Made by a program: the position numbers and the translations under genes
Shown here: in pieces, positions 35,647 through 44,500 of the stretch
Layout of the letters: each line of letters starts with the position of its first letter
How positions within the stretch are numbered: position 1 is the first letter of the stretch
DNA from: Psychrobacter fulvigenes
Lineage (GTDB): Bacteria; Pseudomonadota; Gammaproteobacteria; Pseudomonadales; Moraxellaceae
Assembly (NCBI RefSeq): GCF_904846155.1
Contig: NZ_CAJGZP010000001.1
Coordinates: 620,001-684,000, forward strand
DNA: 64,000 bases
Reading direction: 5' to 3'
The notes under the pieces: generated by a model
The model's input: the letters and a program-made list of their open reading frames with translations, nothing else
What the model was told of the DNA's origin: nothing
Database searches by the model: none

Positions 35647-36143
35647 GGTTTACGATACGACCACCTCAGGTGCGCGATAGCGTGGCAGATGTCGAGCAGG
35701 CAGGATCGCTACGTATTGACACCGTCATTAAGCCAAATAGCTATTTGCGTACCCTGTTGTATTCAGGTCTGATAATTACAATAATAATATTGGCATGGTT
35801 TGCACAGTTATTATTGTGGCACTATGTGCTGGTAGTCATTATCAGTGTCATGGTAGTGAGTTATTTGGCTCTCTCACGGCCGATATTACTACACTTAAGT
35901 CAGCCGCCTTTAGATAAGCAGATAAATAAAGACTGGCAGCTGCTGATGCGTACAGGTCGAGGTGACGAGCTGTGGCTTGCTGATTTGAATAAGGTAAATA
36001 ATTATAGCTGGCTAATAAGTCTTAGTTTTGAGACGATCGAACCATTTAAACGGTCATTGACTGTCATTATATATCGAGATCAAGTGAGTATGGATGAATG
36101 GCGACAGCTGATGATCTTGGCCAATGTAATCGACACACCTTAG
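35625..36143 (+). CDS. YgfX-like membrane protein
   Basis: A 172-residue protein with two adjacent transmembrane helices (about residues 44-64 and 66-84) followed by a cytoplasmic domain (DWQLLMRTGRGDELWLADLNKVNNYSWLISLSFE... DEWRQLMILAN). This architecture and position after sdhE match YgfX (CptA), the membrane partner of SdhE. Sequence identity to the E. coli protein is not obvious by eye, so this is context-based. The start is uncertain within the sdhE overlap. Confidence 0.6.
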   Translation: MVSCKRLGFTIRPPQVRDSVADVEQAGSLRIDTVIKPNSYLRTLLYSGLIITIIILAWFAQLLLWHYVLVVIISVMVVSYLALSRPILLHLSQPPLDKQINKDWQLLMRTGRGDELWLADLNKVNNYSWLISLSFETIEPFKRSLTVIIYRDQVSMDEWRQLMILANVIDTP

Positions 36144-36260
36144 TTAAAGGTCATACCTTCAAAGTTTGAGCTGTACTTTGGCTCATAACAGTAAGCTAAT
36201 GAAGTCCTACACGCTATAACAAAACACTTATCTTACCAGTCAGCAGGATTTGCTATATTA

Positions 36261-36363
36261 TACCAAACCCAAAAAGTGCGATTAACGTTGTCAAACTTGC
36301 TAAGCCTACTAGCTGTAGTACTTGCACAAGTTTTTCGCGTTACTCTAATTTTTGGAAATGGTA
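36261..36363. repeat. 103-bp MITE-like repeat, copy 2
   Basis: Same length and ends as copy 1 (34212-34314), with about six substitutions and no gaps. TA precedes it. Located in the 349-bp intergenic region 36144-36492, which otherwise shows nothing notable. Confidence 0.85.
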
Positions 36364-36492
36364 TTAGACAGCATTACTGAATAATAATGCATTGAAAGCT
36401 ATGCATATTAAAAATGACTCAAATCACACAGATCTCAGATAGTTATGATGACATGTGTGATAATGGAAATATGATAATAAAAGGATGACATT

Positions 36493-37203
36493 ATGAGCTT
36501 ATTAGGAAATTTAATTACACAAGTCGCCCGTAGCGCTATGGATCCAGAAGACTCAAAGCGTAACCCAGTGAACCAAAATATTAATCCGCGTCGCACCGGT
36601 GGTCTTGGTGATATTTTAGGCGGGGTACTAGGTGGCAGCGCTAATAGCCCTAATAACAATCAAGCAGATAACGGCTTTGGTTTAGACGATGTTTTAGGTG
36701 GCCTGATCGGTGGTAACGGCAATCAGCGTGCTAACACCAACTCTGGCGCAGGTGGTTTGGGTGACATACTGGGTAGTGTGCTAGGCGGTCAAACCAATAG
36801 GAGTGGCTTTGGCGGCGGTAAAGGCATGCTAGTTGCGGCACTGCTACCTATGGTGATGAGCTGGATTCAGCGAAATGGTGGCTTGGGTGGCGCACTATCA
36901 AAGATCACCAGCATGGGTTTTGATAACCAAGCACGCTCTTGGATGAGTACTAATGAGGTTAATGATAATTTGGACCCTAATGATATTACTCGTTTATTTG
37001 ATACCACTGAAATTCAACAAGTCGCTGCGCATACGGGCGCCAATGAAGCAGAAGTTCGTCAAGGTCTCGCTGAATTATTACCTGAAGTCGTCAATCAGTT
37101 GACGCCCCATGGCAATTTAGACAACGAATCAGAAGCTAACCAAGAGATTGATCAGATTGTTAATCAAATCTCAAGCCGCTTACGCTTAGGTACGCTAAAA
37201 TAA
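36493..37203 (+). CDS. DUF937/YidB-like protein
   Basis: A 236-residue protein with Gly/Asn-rich repeats GGLGDILGGVLGG that recur three times in the first 100 residues (LGDILGGVLGG, LDDVLGGLIGG, LGDILGSVLGG). The C-terminal half (ALLPMVMSWIQRNGGLGGALSKITSMGFDNQARSWMSTNEVNDNLDPNDI) is typical of DUF937/YidB. Function unknown. AAGGATG precedes the ATG. Terminator at 37289-37315. Confidence 0.8.
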   Translation: MSLLGNLITQVARSAMDPEDSKRNPVNQNINPRRTGGLGDILGGVLGGSANSPNNNQADNGFGLDDVLGGLIGGNGNQRANTNSGAGGLGDILGSVLGGQTNRSGFGGGKGMLVAALLPMVMSWIQRNGGLGGALSKITSMGFDNQARSWMSTNEVNDNLDPNDITRLFDTTEIQQVAAHTGANEAEVRQGLAELLPEVVNQLTPHGNLDNESEANQEIDQIVNQISSRLRLGTLK

Positions 37204-37230
37204 AGCCTTGCTACCTACCTACGCCCATAA

Positions 37231-37286
37231 TAACTAGAGCTAAACCGTAACTACTAAAGTTAAGCCGTAGCAACTAGAGTTAAATA
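37231..37286 (+). repeat. Short imperfect tandem repeat
   Basis: About three units of the form AACTA(G/C)(A/T)(G/A)AGNTAARCCGTA occur between the DUF937 gene and its terminator. Imperfect and short; significance unclear. Confidence 0.45.
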
Positions 37287-37288
37287 GA

Positions 37289-37315
37289 GAGTGCACTGAA
37301 TGGTGTGCTCTTTTT
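37289..37315 (+). terminator. Terminator after the DUF937 gene
   Basis: GAGTGCAC (37289-37296) pairs with GTGTGCTC (37303-37310) with two wobble pairs, loop TGAATG, then T5. Confidence 0.7.
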
Positions 37316-37329
37316 GGGTTTATAAAAGC

Positions 37330-38391
37330 CTAGAAGCGTTCGTCCAAGGTTTCTAAGGTATGGTTAAGAGCCTGAAAACAAATGTCACCCTTAAAACCCC
37401 GATACTGTAAAAACCGCAGCTGGCGAGCCTTGTCTTTTGGCTCCGTAGGAATGTCGTCACCGTATTTTTTGGTGCGTGCTGTGACGGCAAGCTTGAGCCA
37501 GTCAACGCCTTCGATTAGGCTATCTTCGCTATCGTCAACAAACTCGCTAAACTCTTCAGATTCTGTATTTGCCATATCAATGAGCTCATCGATATTATCT
37601 GGCATTTCTACCTTCTTGCGATAAAACTCTTGCTTGATACGAGCGCGTCCACGACCTTTACGAATATTCTCACGAATCAGCATCAGTGTCGTACGGTAAT
37701 CACTTTGATAGCCTTTTTCCTCGAACTCATCGAGTAGTGCCTCTATTTTTTCTGGATCTTGCTCTTTATCGAGCAGTTTTTGTTTAAGCTCAGCTTTGCC
37801 GTACTCACGCCGTGATAAATAATAAAAAGCCAACCAACGCAAGCGACTTTCCGCTTTGATAGCATCAATCTCAGCTTGTTTTTGTTCTGGAGTGCGTAGA
37901 TAGGCTTTGAGCGCAGAGGGTAGGTTATCGAGATCTGTTTGAGTGTTTTTGGCGAGCTCTTTTTGTTGGTCATCGCTATTGGTAGTCGCATCATGAACGT
38001 CACGCTTAACCTCAGCCAGCATCTCCTTGATACTTTGCGCTTCAGGTGGCTGATAAACAGGAACATCACTAGGTTCAGGGACAAAGTTAGCCGCTGGGTG
38101 AAAACGTTTTTTGCGCTTCTTATGCTTTTTGGACTTAGAGGGTTCTTGATGGGTAAGGGAAGGTGAGTCGCTTGGTGCTACATCAACAATAGAGTCATCG
38201 TACACCGATTGCTCTTTGTCTGAATGGATCGAGCGTTTGCGCGTTTTAATGGATTGTTTGGTTTTATATGATGGTGTAGATGGGCTAGAACGCTTAGAAG
38301 GTGTAGTAAGATTTTTTGATTTAACACGAGGAGTACTCGCTGAATCGGTTTCCGATTCAGCGAGTATTTCAGCTAAGGTTTTAATTTTCAT
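37330..38391 (-). CDS. recX: RecX regulator with long N-terminal extension
   Basis: Inhibits RecA filament growth. The RecX domain occupies about residues 185-353 (LRWLAFYYLSRREYGKAELKQKLLDKEQDPEKIEALLDEFEEKGYQSDYR, then REN IRKGRGRARIKQEFYRKKV, and the last module RQLRFLQYRGFKGDICFQALN). The N-terminal 180 residues are low complexity, with a basic cluster KSKKHKKRKKRFHP around residue 85-100 and a helix near IKEMLAEVKRDVHDA. Usual RecX is about 150-170 residues. It follows recA by 40 bp on the same strand, so the two are probably cotranscribed. Confidence 0.9.
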   Translation of the reverse strand: MKIKTLAEILAESETDSASTPRVKSKNLTTPSKRSSPSTPSYKTKQSIKTRKRSIHSDKEQSVYDDSIVDVAPSDSPSLTHQEPSKSKKHKKRKKRFHPAANFVPEPSDVPVYQPPEAQSIKEMLAEVKRDVHDATTNSDDQQKELAKNTQTDLDNLPSALKAYLRTPEQKQAEIDAIKAESRLRWLAFYYLSRREYGKAELKQKLLDKEQDPEKIEALLDEFEEKGYQSDYRTTLMLIRENIRKGRGRARIKQEFYRKKVEMPDNIDELIDMANTESEEFSEFVDDSEDSLIEGVDWLKLAVTARTKKYGDDIPTEPKDKARQLRFLQYRGFKGDICFQALNHTLETLDERF

Positions 38392-38431
38392 AACAAGTCA
38401 TGATCATTGATAACGGTGAATAATGAAGCCG

Positions 38432-39490
38432 TTATTGTACAGGTTCAGAAGCCAGCGCTGCGTCAGCTTCCTCAGTATCTGTTGCTTTGGCACTCTTTTT
38501 TGACCCAAGCTTTTCATCACGAATCTTATCTTCAATTTCTTTCGCGATAGCAGGGTTTTCTTTTAAAAACAGCACAGAGTTGGCTTTACCTTGACCAATT
38601 TTTTCATCGCCATAGCTATACCAAGAGCCTGCTTTGCCGACTGCACCAATCTCAACGCCTAAGTCGATCACTTCTGCCAGATGGTTGGTACCTTCACCAT
38701 AAGTAATCTCAAACTCCGCTTGACGGAAGGGAGGAGCCATTTTGTTTTTGATCACTTTGACACGGGTTTGGTTACCGATGATTTCATCGCCATTTTTGAC
38801 GGCACCGATACGGCGAATATCCATACGAACTGAGGCATAGAATTTGAGCGCATTACCACCAGTCGTGGTTTCAGGGCTGCCGAACATCACACCGATTTTC
38901 ATACGAATCTGGTTAATAAACACCACCATACAGTTAGAGCGTTTGGCGTTACCAGTAATTTTGCGTAGTGCTTGGCTCATCAGGCGTGCTTGCAAGCCCA
39001 TATGGGAGTCGCCCATCTCGCCCTCAATCTCTGCACGTGGCGTCAACGCAGCAACCGAGTCAATAACGATCATGTCGATCGCACCCGAGCGTACCAGCAT
39101 ATCAGTGATTTCAAGTGCTTGCTCACCATTATCAGGCTGAGAAAGCAATAGATCATCAGTGTTTACCCCAAGCTTGCGGGCATAGACAGGGTCAAGCGCA
39201 TGCTCAGCGTCGATAAAGGCACAAGTGCCTCCTTGTTTTTGACACTCTGCGATAGCTTGCAAGGTCATGGTGGTTTTACCTGAGCTTTCAGGGCCATAGA
39301 TTTCAACGATACGCCCTTTTGGTAGGCCGCCTATGCCGAGTGCAATGTCTAGACCCAATGAGCCTGTTGATACGACATCCACATCCATGATAGCTGAATC
39401 ATCGCCTAGATGCATGATGGTATTTTTACCAAACTGCTTTTCGATTTGACCTAACGCTGCTTTAAGAGCTTTGGCTTTGTTCTCATCCAT
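38432..39490 (-). CDS. recA: Recombinase RecA
   Basis: Strand-exchange ATPase. Walker A is GPESSGKTT, followed by [19 protein letters not shown] (L1 region upstream), [38 protein letters not shown], and the L2 region with [23 protein letters not shown]. The C-terminal tail is acidic. The 352-residue length is normal. AAGGAAT precedes ATG 39490. No canonical LexA box (CTGT-N8-ACAG) was found upstream; Moraxellaceae are known to lack a standard LexA. Confidence 0.99.
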   Translation of the reverse strand: MDENKAKALKAALGQIEKQFGKNTIMHLGDDSAIMDVDVVSTGSLGLDIALGIGGLPKGRIVEIYGPESSGKTTMTLQAIAECQKQGGTCAFIDAEHALDPVYARKLGVNTDDLLLSQPDNGEQALEITDMLVRSGAIDMIVIDSVAALTPRAEIEGEMGDSHMGLQARLMSQALRKITGNAKRSNCMVVFINQIRMKIGVMFGSPETTTGGNALKFYASVRMDIRRIGAVKNGDEIIGNQTRVKVIKNKMAPPFRQAEFEITYGEGTNHLAEVIDLGVEIGAVGKAGSWYSYGDEKIGQGKANSVLFLKENPAIAKEIEDKIRDEKLGSKKSAKATDTEEADAALASEPVQ

Positions 39491-39875
39491 AATGGATTCC
39501 TTGTAAGTACTAAAATGAATATTAAGGTGTTTGAAGGTGGTAAATTAATAAGCTGTCATTATCATATAAAGATTAATATGGATTAATCCACTATACAGTA
39601 AAATATATAAACAAGATAAATCGATGGTGTTTTAGAGTGACTAAATGTCGTCATAACATCTGTATGGGTTATCACTACCAATCAGTAATGATAAATAATG
39701 TGTCATAAAAATAAGAGGGTATGAAACTAACAAAGCTCATTTTTGCTAAAGCAATCTTCAGTAAGAATATACAAATGCTGAATATTACTGTGTCAAAATG
39801 AACTTAATTGTCAGCTGTTTTATTAGATAAGGTAATTATAACAAAATCCAAGGGTCATAGAAGCGCGCAAAACAT

Positions 39876-39902
39876 ACTATACGACATTGAGTGTCGTGTA
39901 GT
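39876..39902. other. Hairpin-forming inverted repeat
   Basis: ACTATACGACA (39876-39886) and TGTCGTGTAGT (39892-39902) pair at 10 of 11 positions (the odd one being a wobble in RNA) around TTGAG. There is no T tract, so it is not an obvious terminator. Confidence 0.55.
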
Positions 39903-39998
39903 ATCTGATAGATAGTATATTGATAAATGGCCAAATAGAAGTAATTTTGAACATTTATTTAGAACACTTAATATCAGAATTGTCAATAAAAATAAAAG

Positions 39999-40226
39999 TT
40001 GTCCACAGAAAATAACGGTATATAACGCCAATACTGTGAAACATCAGATAATAAAAAAATATTTAAAATTTATTTTAAAAAAAGTTTTTTTATAAACCAT
40101 GTGAGTCTAAGTCTTTGATTTTGTTGTAATTAAAAGTTGTACAAAAAATGACCAATTTTACCCAAGCCATTAAGCTATCAAGTCGTATGCGTGTCAAGTC
40201 GCCACTTATCCACATAGTTATCCACA
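39999..40226 (+). promoter_or_regulatory. DnaA box cluster
   Basis: TTGTCCACA at 39999-40007 (one mismatch) and TTATCCACA at 40206-40214 and 40218-40226 (perfect E. coli R1-type boxes, 12 bp start to start). All point the same way, with an A/T-tract block between the first and the other two. Box identity is seen directly; binding by DnaA is inferred. Confidence 0.6.
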
Positions 40227-40404
40227 GTTTATGGGGAGAACTCACCAAGCCCTTATGCTATCGATGTTAGCGCAGATAGTAAATGTTTAGCGCTCAGATA
40301 ATAACGGATTTATTGCTTTGAACTGGAGTAATAATTGTCTAAAAGCCAATGAATGATTGCAATGTTCCACGCAGTAGCAGGGTTGTTTTGTGATCAGCAA
40401 GCCA

Positions 40405-40432
40405 TAAAAAAGCGGCTTCATTGATGAGCCGC
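40405..40432 (-). terminator. trmB terminator
   Basis: On the minus strand GCGGCT, 9-nt loop, AGCCGC, then T6. Located 44-70 bp downstream of the trmB stop. Confidence 0.85.
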
Positions 40433-40475
40433 GATATATAAAATGGTTTGAAAAGCAGAACAGTAGGTTGATAGT

Positions 40476-41297
40476 CTAGTCTTTGATATAGATTAAATCC
40501 CAGACACCGTGACCCCGCTCTAAGCCGCGACGTTCAAACTTGGTCATTGGGCGAAAGTCTGGGCGTGGGGTAAAGTTGCCTTTACCAGCTTGATTGCTAA
40601 GACCGTCAAAGTCATCTAAAACATCGACCATCCAAAAAGCATAATGTTCCCAGTCGGTTGCTGTATGGAACCAGCCGCCAGGTTTTAAGCTGCGAGTAAC
40701 AATCGCCATACGTTCAGGACTGACAAAGCGGCGCTTATAATGACGCTTTTTTTGCCAAGGATCAGGGAAGTAGAGCTGGATACGATCGATATGGTTTTCT
40801 GGCAGCTGCTTAAGCAGTTGAATCGCATCACCATTGATAATTTTTACATTGGTCAAGCCTTGAGTGCCTGCCATATAAGCACACTTACCAATGCCTGGCT
40901 CGTGTACTTCAATCCCAACAAAGTTGCGTGCGGGGTCAGCAGCTGCCATTTCAATAAATGAATCACCAAGCCCAAAACCAATCTCTAAGGTAAGCGGTGC
41001 AGCGCTACCATTAGGACTATCAGCGAACAACGAGCGTAAATCGTGGATAGCATCTAAGTTGCCATCACCAAAGCTGTTGTTGACCAAATACTCAGCGAAT
41101 TCTGGATCTGTTAGTGCCTGTTCAGCATTTTTGTTCATATGCGTGCGCCGCTTCATAAACGTTTGCACGATGCGTTTATGTTTATCATTCGGTGGAAGTG
41201 CTTCGGTGGCCAAGGTTGTATTATCCGTATTTTGAGGATCTGTGACCCTATCAGGGTGGCTATCAAAAGGGTTGTTGGTGTGAGGATTTTGAGTCAT
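40476..41297 (-). CDS. trmB: tRNA (guanine-N7-)-methyltransferase
   Basis: SAM-dependent enzyme making m7G46 in t[20 protein letters not shown] binds SAM, followed by [40 protein letters not shown] (catalytic PDPWxKxRHxKRR motif) and [13 protein letters not shown]. The N-terminal 50 residues are variable with a Thr/Asn/Pro-rich stretch. ATG 41297 (MTQNPHTN) is chosen; upstream in-frame codons to 41441 look unrelated to the family. Confidence 0.94.
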   Translation of the reverse strand: MTQNPHTNNPFDSHPDRVTDPQNTDNTTLATEALPPNDKHKRIVQTFMKRRTHMNKNAEQALTDPEFAEYLVNNSFGDGNLDAIHDLRSLFADSPNGSAAPLTLEIGFGLGDSFIEMAAADPARNFVGIEVHEPGIGKCAYMAGTQGLTNVKIINGDAIQLLKQLPENHIDRIQLYFPDPWQKKRHYKRRFVSPERMAIVTRSLKPGGWFHTATDWEHYAFWMVDVLDDFDGLSNQAGKGNFTPRPDFRPMTKFERRGLERGHGVWDLIYIKD

Positions 41298-41489
41298 AAG
41301 ATCAAGAGAACTTAAATAAGTTGCGAATATGAGCGTATTATAAGTCAAATAGCCCTTAGAGTGAACGCACAATCTCACAATGGCCTGACGATGCCTGATA
41401 AGACATAGAGAAGTACGTCGCATCTGGATTAACGTTGTCATATAATAATGACTAGTATGAAACCCAAATAGCCAACAGAGCCTAGCGTA

Positions 41490-42419
41490 ATGTTATTTAT
41501 CGAGACGGATTCGCCACCACCATTTTATCAAGCAAAGCTGACACCTGCTAAGCGTAAGCAGCTGGATCAATGGTTTATAGGCCATCGTACGCAAAGTTAT
41601 TATCTCAAGCGCTTTGAGCAGTTTGACAAGCAAGGATATCTGTCACCAAAGTGGCATTGGGCAGCATTTTTTATAACCTTGCCTTGGTTACTATATCGCA
41701 AGCGCTATATGGATGCTTTGGTTTATAGCGTTGCTGGCTGGTCATTTATTCAGCTCAATATTGCCATTGCTCTAGTGACATTTGAGTTTGTAGCGATGTC
41801 TTATATTCCAGAAGCGTATCAGATGGCGATACGTATTGGGATTGCGGCAGTGATTTGGCTGTTTTGGGCAGCTATGGTAGCGCGCTGGACTGATGCGTAC
41901 TATTATCGAATGGCACGGCGCGAGATTGCGGATGCGCTTGATGACTATCCACAAGACGCCGCCTCGCAAGAAGCGCATCTGCGCCGCGAAGGCGGGGTGA
42001 GTTTGTTTGGCTTAGGTCTTGGTTTTGGCTTTTTTATTTTCGCATTGATGGTTATCAATGTGCAGTTTTTGCCCATTGTCGCTAAGCAAAGAGAGAGTGA
42101 GATATTATTTGATGCTTATTATGCGACCAAAACGGCACAAGACCACGTAGATGAGGTCTATCAGCAAACAGGTCAGTGCCCAGTCAGTTTGCCATTGGTG
42201 AGTGGTACTCAACAAGTAAGGCTACGCATTGAAACGCAAATGGAAGGCATTCCTAGCAATGACTGTGCAGTGATTGGTACGATGCAGAATATTAAGTTTC
42301 CTACCCGTTATCTCAATGATCACACCTTTGTGTTTTATCACAATCTTGATAGTAACGATTGGGAGTGCATTAGCTCACTCAATAAAAAGCAAGCCCCTGC
42401 ATATTGCACCACTGATTAG
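41490..42419 (+). CDS. Membrane protein, DUF2628-like with pilin-like C-terminal domain
   Basis: A 309-residue protein. The N-terminal part ([33 protein letters not shown], then two or three transmembrane helices) resembles DUF2628. A further transmembrane helix ([25 protein letters not shown]) leads into a soluble domain: [25 protein letters not shown] resembles the alpha1-C helix and loop of type IV pilins, and the end [17 protein letters not shown] resembles the pilin D-region. There is no prepilin peptidase leader. Function unknown. Confidence 0.6.
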   Translation: MLFIETDSPPPFYQAKLTPAKRKQLDQWFIGHRTQSYYLKRFEQFDKQGYLSPKWHWAAFFITLPWLLYRKRYMDALVYSVAGWSFIQLNIAIALVTFEFVAMSYIPEAYQMAIRIGIAAVIWLFWAAMVARWTDAYYYRMARREIADALDDYPQDAASQEAHLRREGGVSLFGLGLGFGFFIFALMVINVQFLPIVAKQRESEILFDAYYATKTAQDHVDEVYQQTGQCPVSLPLVSGTQQVRLRIETQMEGIPSNDCAVIGTMQNIKFPTRYLNDHTFVFYHNLDSNDWECISSLNKKQAPAYCTTD

Positions 42420-42430
42420 CCATCATCAGA

Positions 42431-42538
42431 TATAGTCGGAGCACTTTTAAACCGCTACGGTGTTACCCGCCCTAGATGTACTTAGTGTACTATCTGCGGT
42501 CGGTCGCCTTGTAGCGATTTTAAAATTCCTTGACTATA
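42431..42538. repeat. 108-bp palindromic MITE-like repeat, copy A
   Basis: Ends TATAGTC...GACTATA, inner arms with TTTTAAA...CGCTAC and GTAGCG...TTTTAAA, so the whole unit can fold on itself. Copy B at 50963-51070 is the same length and differs at four positions. It lies between two convergent genes. Confidence 0.88.
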
Positions 42539-42550
42539 CTGATAGGCGAG

Positions 42551-44440
42551 CTAAACTTTAGGATCAGTTACGATATCGTTTGTAGTATCTTCAACGGGTG
42601 TGGCTTGATCTTTCAGCGCATCGTAAAAATCTTCTAAGTCCATCTTTCGCGCTTTATCAATGTCTTCATCGAATAGACTTTCAAGCTCTGCCATCGCTGA
42701 CTGTGCTGACTCAATCAGTCGCGCTTCATCATCGTAAATGGCTTGCTGGCGCTCGATTAAATCATCATCATAATCACGGAAAGTTTGAATGGTTTCTCGT
42801 GCTTTATCTGGCGGTATACCAAGCAGTTGTAATGATTCACGCGACATATCTAGTGAGGATAAATAAGTCTCACGCCAGATATGACGGACGCCTACCTCAC
42901 GCAAGCGATAATAGTGCTGTCGATCGCGGGCGCGGGCAAGTATGACCAGGTCAGGGTAGTTTTTGCGCAGATACTCAGCGGTGGTGATAGAACGCTCCAA
43001 ATCATCCACAGCAATGATGAACAGACTGGCTTGTTTAATCCCAGCTGCGCGTAAAATCTCAGGGTTTTTCGGATCACCGTAATAGACTTGGTTACCAAAC
43101 TTACGCACAAAATCCACTCGGTTTGCCGAGCGTTCGATGGCTGTAAATTCAATATTATGCATACGCAGCACCCGACCAATGATTTGTCCAACGCGGCCAA
43201 AACCCGCGATAATGACTGGATGCTCATGATCTGGAATCGTATCATGTTCGCGGCTAGGTTTGCTTTTAGCGAATAAAGGCTCGCCTACTTTGTCTAATAA
43301 TAAGAAGGCCAGCGGTGTCAGCGCCATAGAGATGGTCACGATAAGATTGAGCGTGTTTTCTAATTCAGGGGCCAATACATTTTGAGTCGCCGCGACGTTG
43401 AATAAGACAAAGGCAAACTCACCGCCTTGAGCTAAGGTGACCCCAAGCCGAATACTGGTGGGCCAGCGATTGCCTGATATTTTTGCGATAGCAGTAATCA
43501 CCGCAAACTTGATAAACATCAACGCCACTGCACAACTGATAATAAATATCGGGTGCGCCATAATGAGTTTGATGTCGGTCAGCATACCTACTGACATAAA
43601 AAACAAGCCGAGTAGCAGGCCTTTAAAGGGTTCAATACTGGCTTCTAACTCATGACGATACTCAGAGTCAGCCAATAACACGCCAGTCAAAAATGCGCCA
43701 AGCGCCATAGATAAGCCAATTTGACCCATCAAAATTGACACACCCATGACGATAAATAACGCTACTGCAGTGAGTAGCTCTGAGGCGCCACTGGATGCGA
43801 CAAACTTAAAAAATGGCCTGATGACGTAACGACTGGCAAAGATAAGCCCAGCAAAAACGGCAAAGACTTTACCGAAGTAAATGAGATCGTAACTTTGCTC
43901 ACGTACGCCAGATAAAAATGGAATCACAGCCAATAAGGGAATGACGGTAATATCTTGAAATAACAAGATAGTAAAAGCTTCACGGCCGTGGGTACTGGAG
44001 AGCTGCTGTTTTTCGGTCAAAATTTGTAGCACAAAGGCAGTAGAAGAAAGGGCTAGACCAAAGCCAACGATAAATGCAGTGTCCAAATGTAGAGAGAAGA
44101 ACTGGTATAAAATCGCCATTAACAGCACGCCAGTAAGTCCGACTTGCAAACCACCAAGCACAAAGATAGAGCGGCGTAATGCCCAGAGCCGTGATGGCTG
44201 CAACTCAAGGCCGATGATGAATAACAGCATCACCACCCCAAACTCAGAGAAGTGCAGCAAGCTTTCAGCATCACCAGCCACATCTAGTGCACTTGGGCCC
44301 AATATCAAGCCTGTAATGAGGTAGCCGAGTACCGTGGCTATGCCGAAGCGTTTACCCAGTGGTACAAAAAGCAGCGCTGCACCCAAAAAGATAGTGGCCT
44401 GTAACATTAAGTTTGGTGAGCCGGCAGCGGCAGCGAACAT
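42551..44440 (-). CDS. CPA2-type K+/H+ antiporter (Kef-like) with RCK domain
   Basis: Inner-membrane monovalent cation:proton antiporter. About 12 transmembrane helices occupy residues 10-390, with the family landmarks PLGKRFGIATVLGYLITGLILGPSAL, SEFGVVMLLFIIGLEL, FGLALSSTAFVLQILTEK, LFQDITVIPLLA and RLGVTLAQGGEFAFVLF. The cytosolic TrkA-N domain begins with HPVIIAGFGRVGQIIGRVL (NAD-binding GxGxxG). The C-terminal part is acidic and helical. It resembles KefB/KefC, but regulation by glutathione cannot be judged. AAGGAT precedes ATG 44440. Confidence 0.9.
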   Translation of the reverse strand: MFAAAAGSPNLMLQATIFLGAALLFVPLGKRFGIATVLGYLITGLILGPSALDVAGDAESLLHFSEFGVVMLLFIIGLELQPSRLWALRRSIFVLGGLQVGLTGVLLMAILYQFFSLHLDTAFIVGFGLALSSTAFVLQILTEKQQLSSTHGREAFTILLFQDITVIPLLAVIPFLSGVREQSYDLIYFGKVFAVFAGLIFASRYVIRPFFKFVASSGASELLTAVALFIVMGVSILMGQIGLSMALGAFLTGVLLADSEYRHELEASIEPFKGLLLGLFFMSVGMLTDIKLIMAHPIFIISCAVALMFIKFAVITAIAKISGNRWPTSIRLGVTLAQGGEFAFVLFNVAATQNVLAPELENTLNLIVTISMALTPLAFLLLDKVGEPLFAKSKPSREHDTIPDHEHPVIIAGFGRVGQIIGRVLRMHNIEFTAIERSANRVDFVRKFGNQVYYGDPKNPEILRAAGIKQASLFIIAVDDLERSITTAEYLRKNYPDLVILARARDRQHYYRLREVGVRHIWRETYLSSLDMSRESLQLLGIPPDKARETIQTFRDYDDDLIERQQAIYDDEARLIESAQSAMAELESLFDEDIDKARKMDLEDFYDALKDQATPVEDTTNDIVTDPKV

Positions 44441-44500
44441 ATAACATCCTTAGCAATCAATTCAAAACCATAGCCCTTTAAAACTATAGCGTGTCTTTAT

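Larger units (their letters stand above)
39491..40475. other. 985-bp gene-free AT-rich region between recA and trmB
   Basis: No convincing ORF. It holds the recA promoter, a hairpin (39876-39902), a strongly AT-rich block (about 39990-40145, including long A and T runs), one TTGTCCACA and two perfect TTATCCACA boxes, and the trmB terminator at its right end. The combination resembles a DnaA-binding region; see the findings. Confidence 0.6.

Noticed and set aside
39541..39640. LexA box upstream of recA
   Set aside because: Only a loose ACTATACAG-like string was seen; no CTGT-N8-ACAG palindrome, and this bacterial group is known to lack a standard LexA.
39990..40226. Definite chromosomal origin
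   Set aside because: DnaA boxes and an AT-rich block are real, but dnaA, dnaN, rpmH and gyrB are not here and no GC-skew can be judged from 64 kb; reported only as a DnaA-box region.
41298..41441. N-terminal extension of trmB
   Set aside because: Not family-like; the internal ATG at 41297 fits better.
44079..44324. Plus-strand ORF opposite the Kef-type antiporter
   Set aside because: Shadow of the antiporter gene on the other strand; composition follows the real gene's codon structure.
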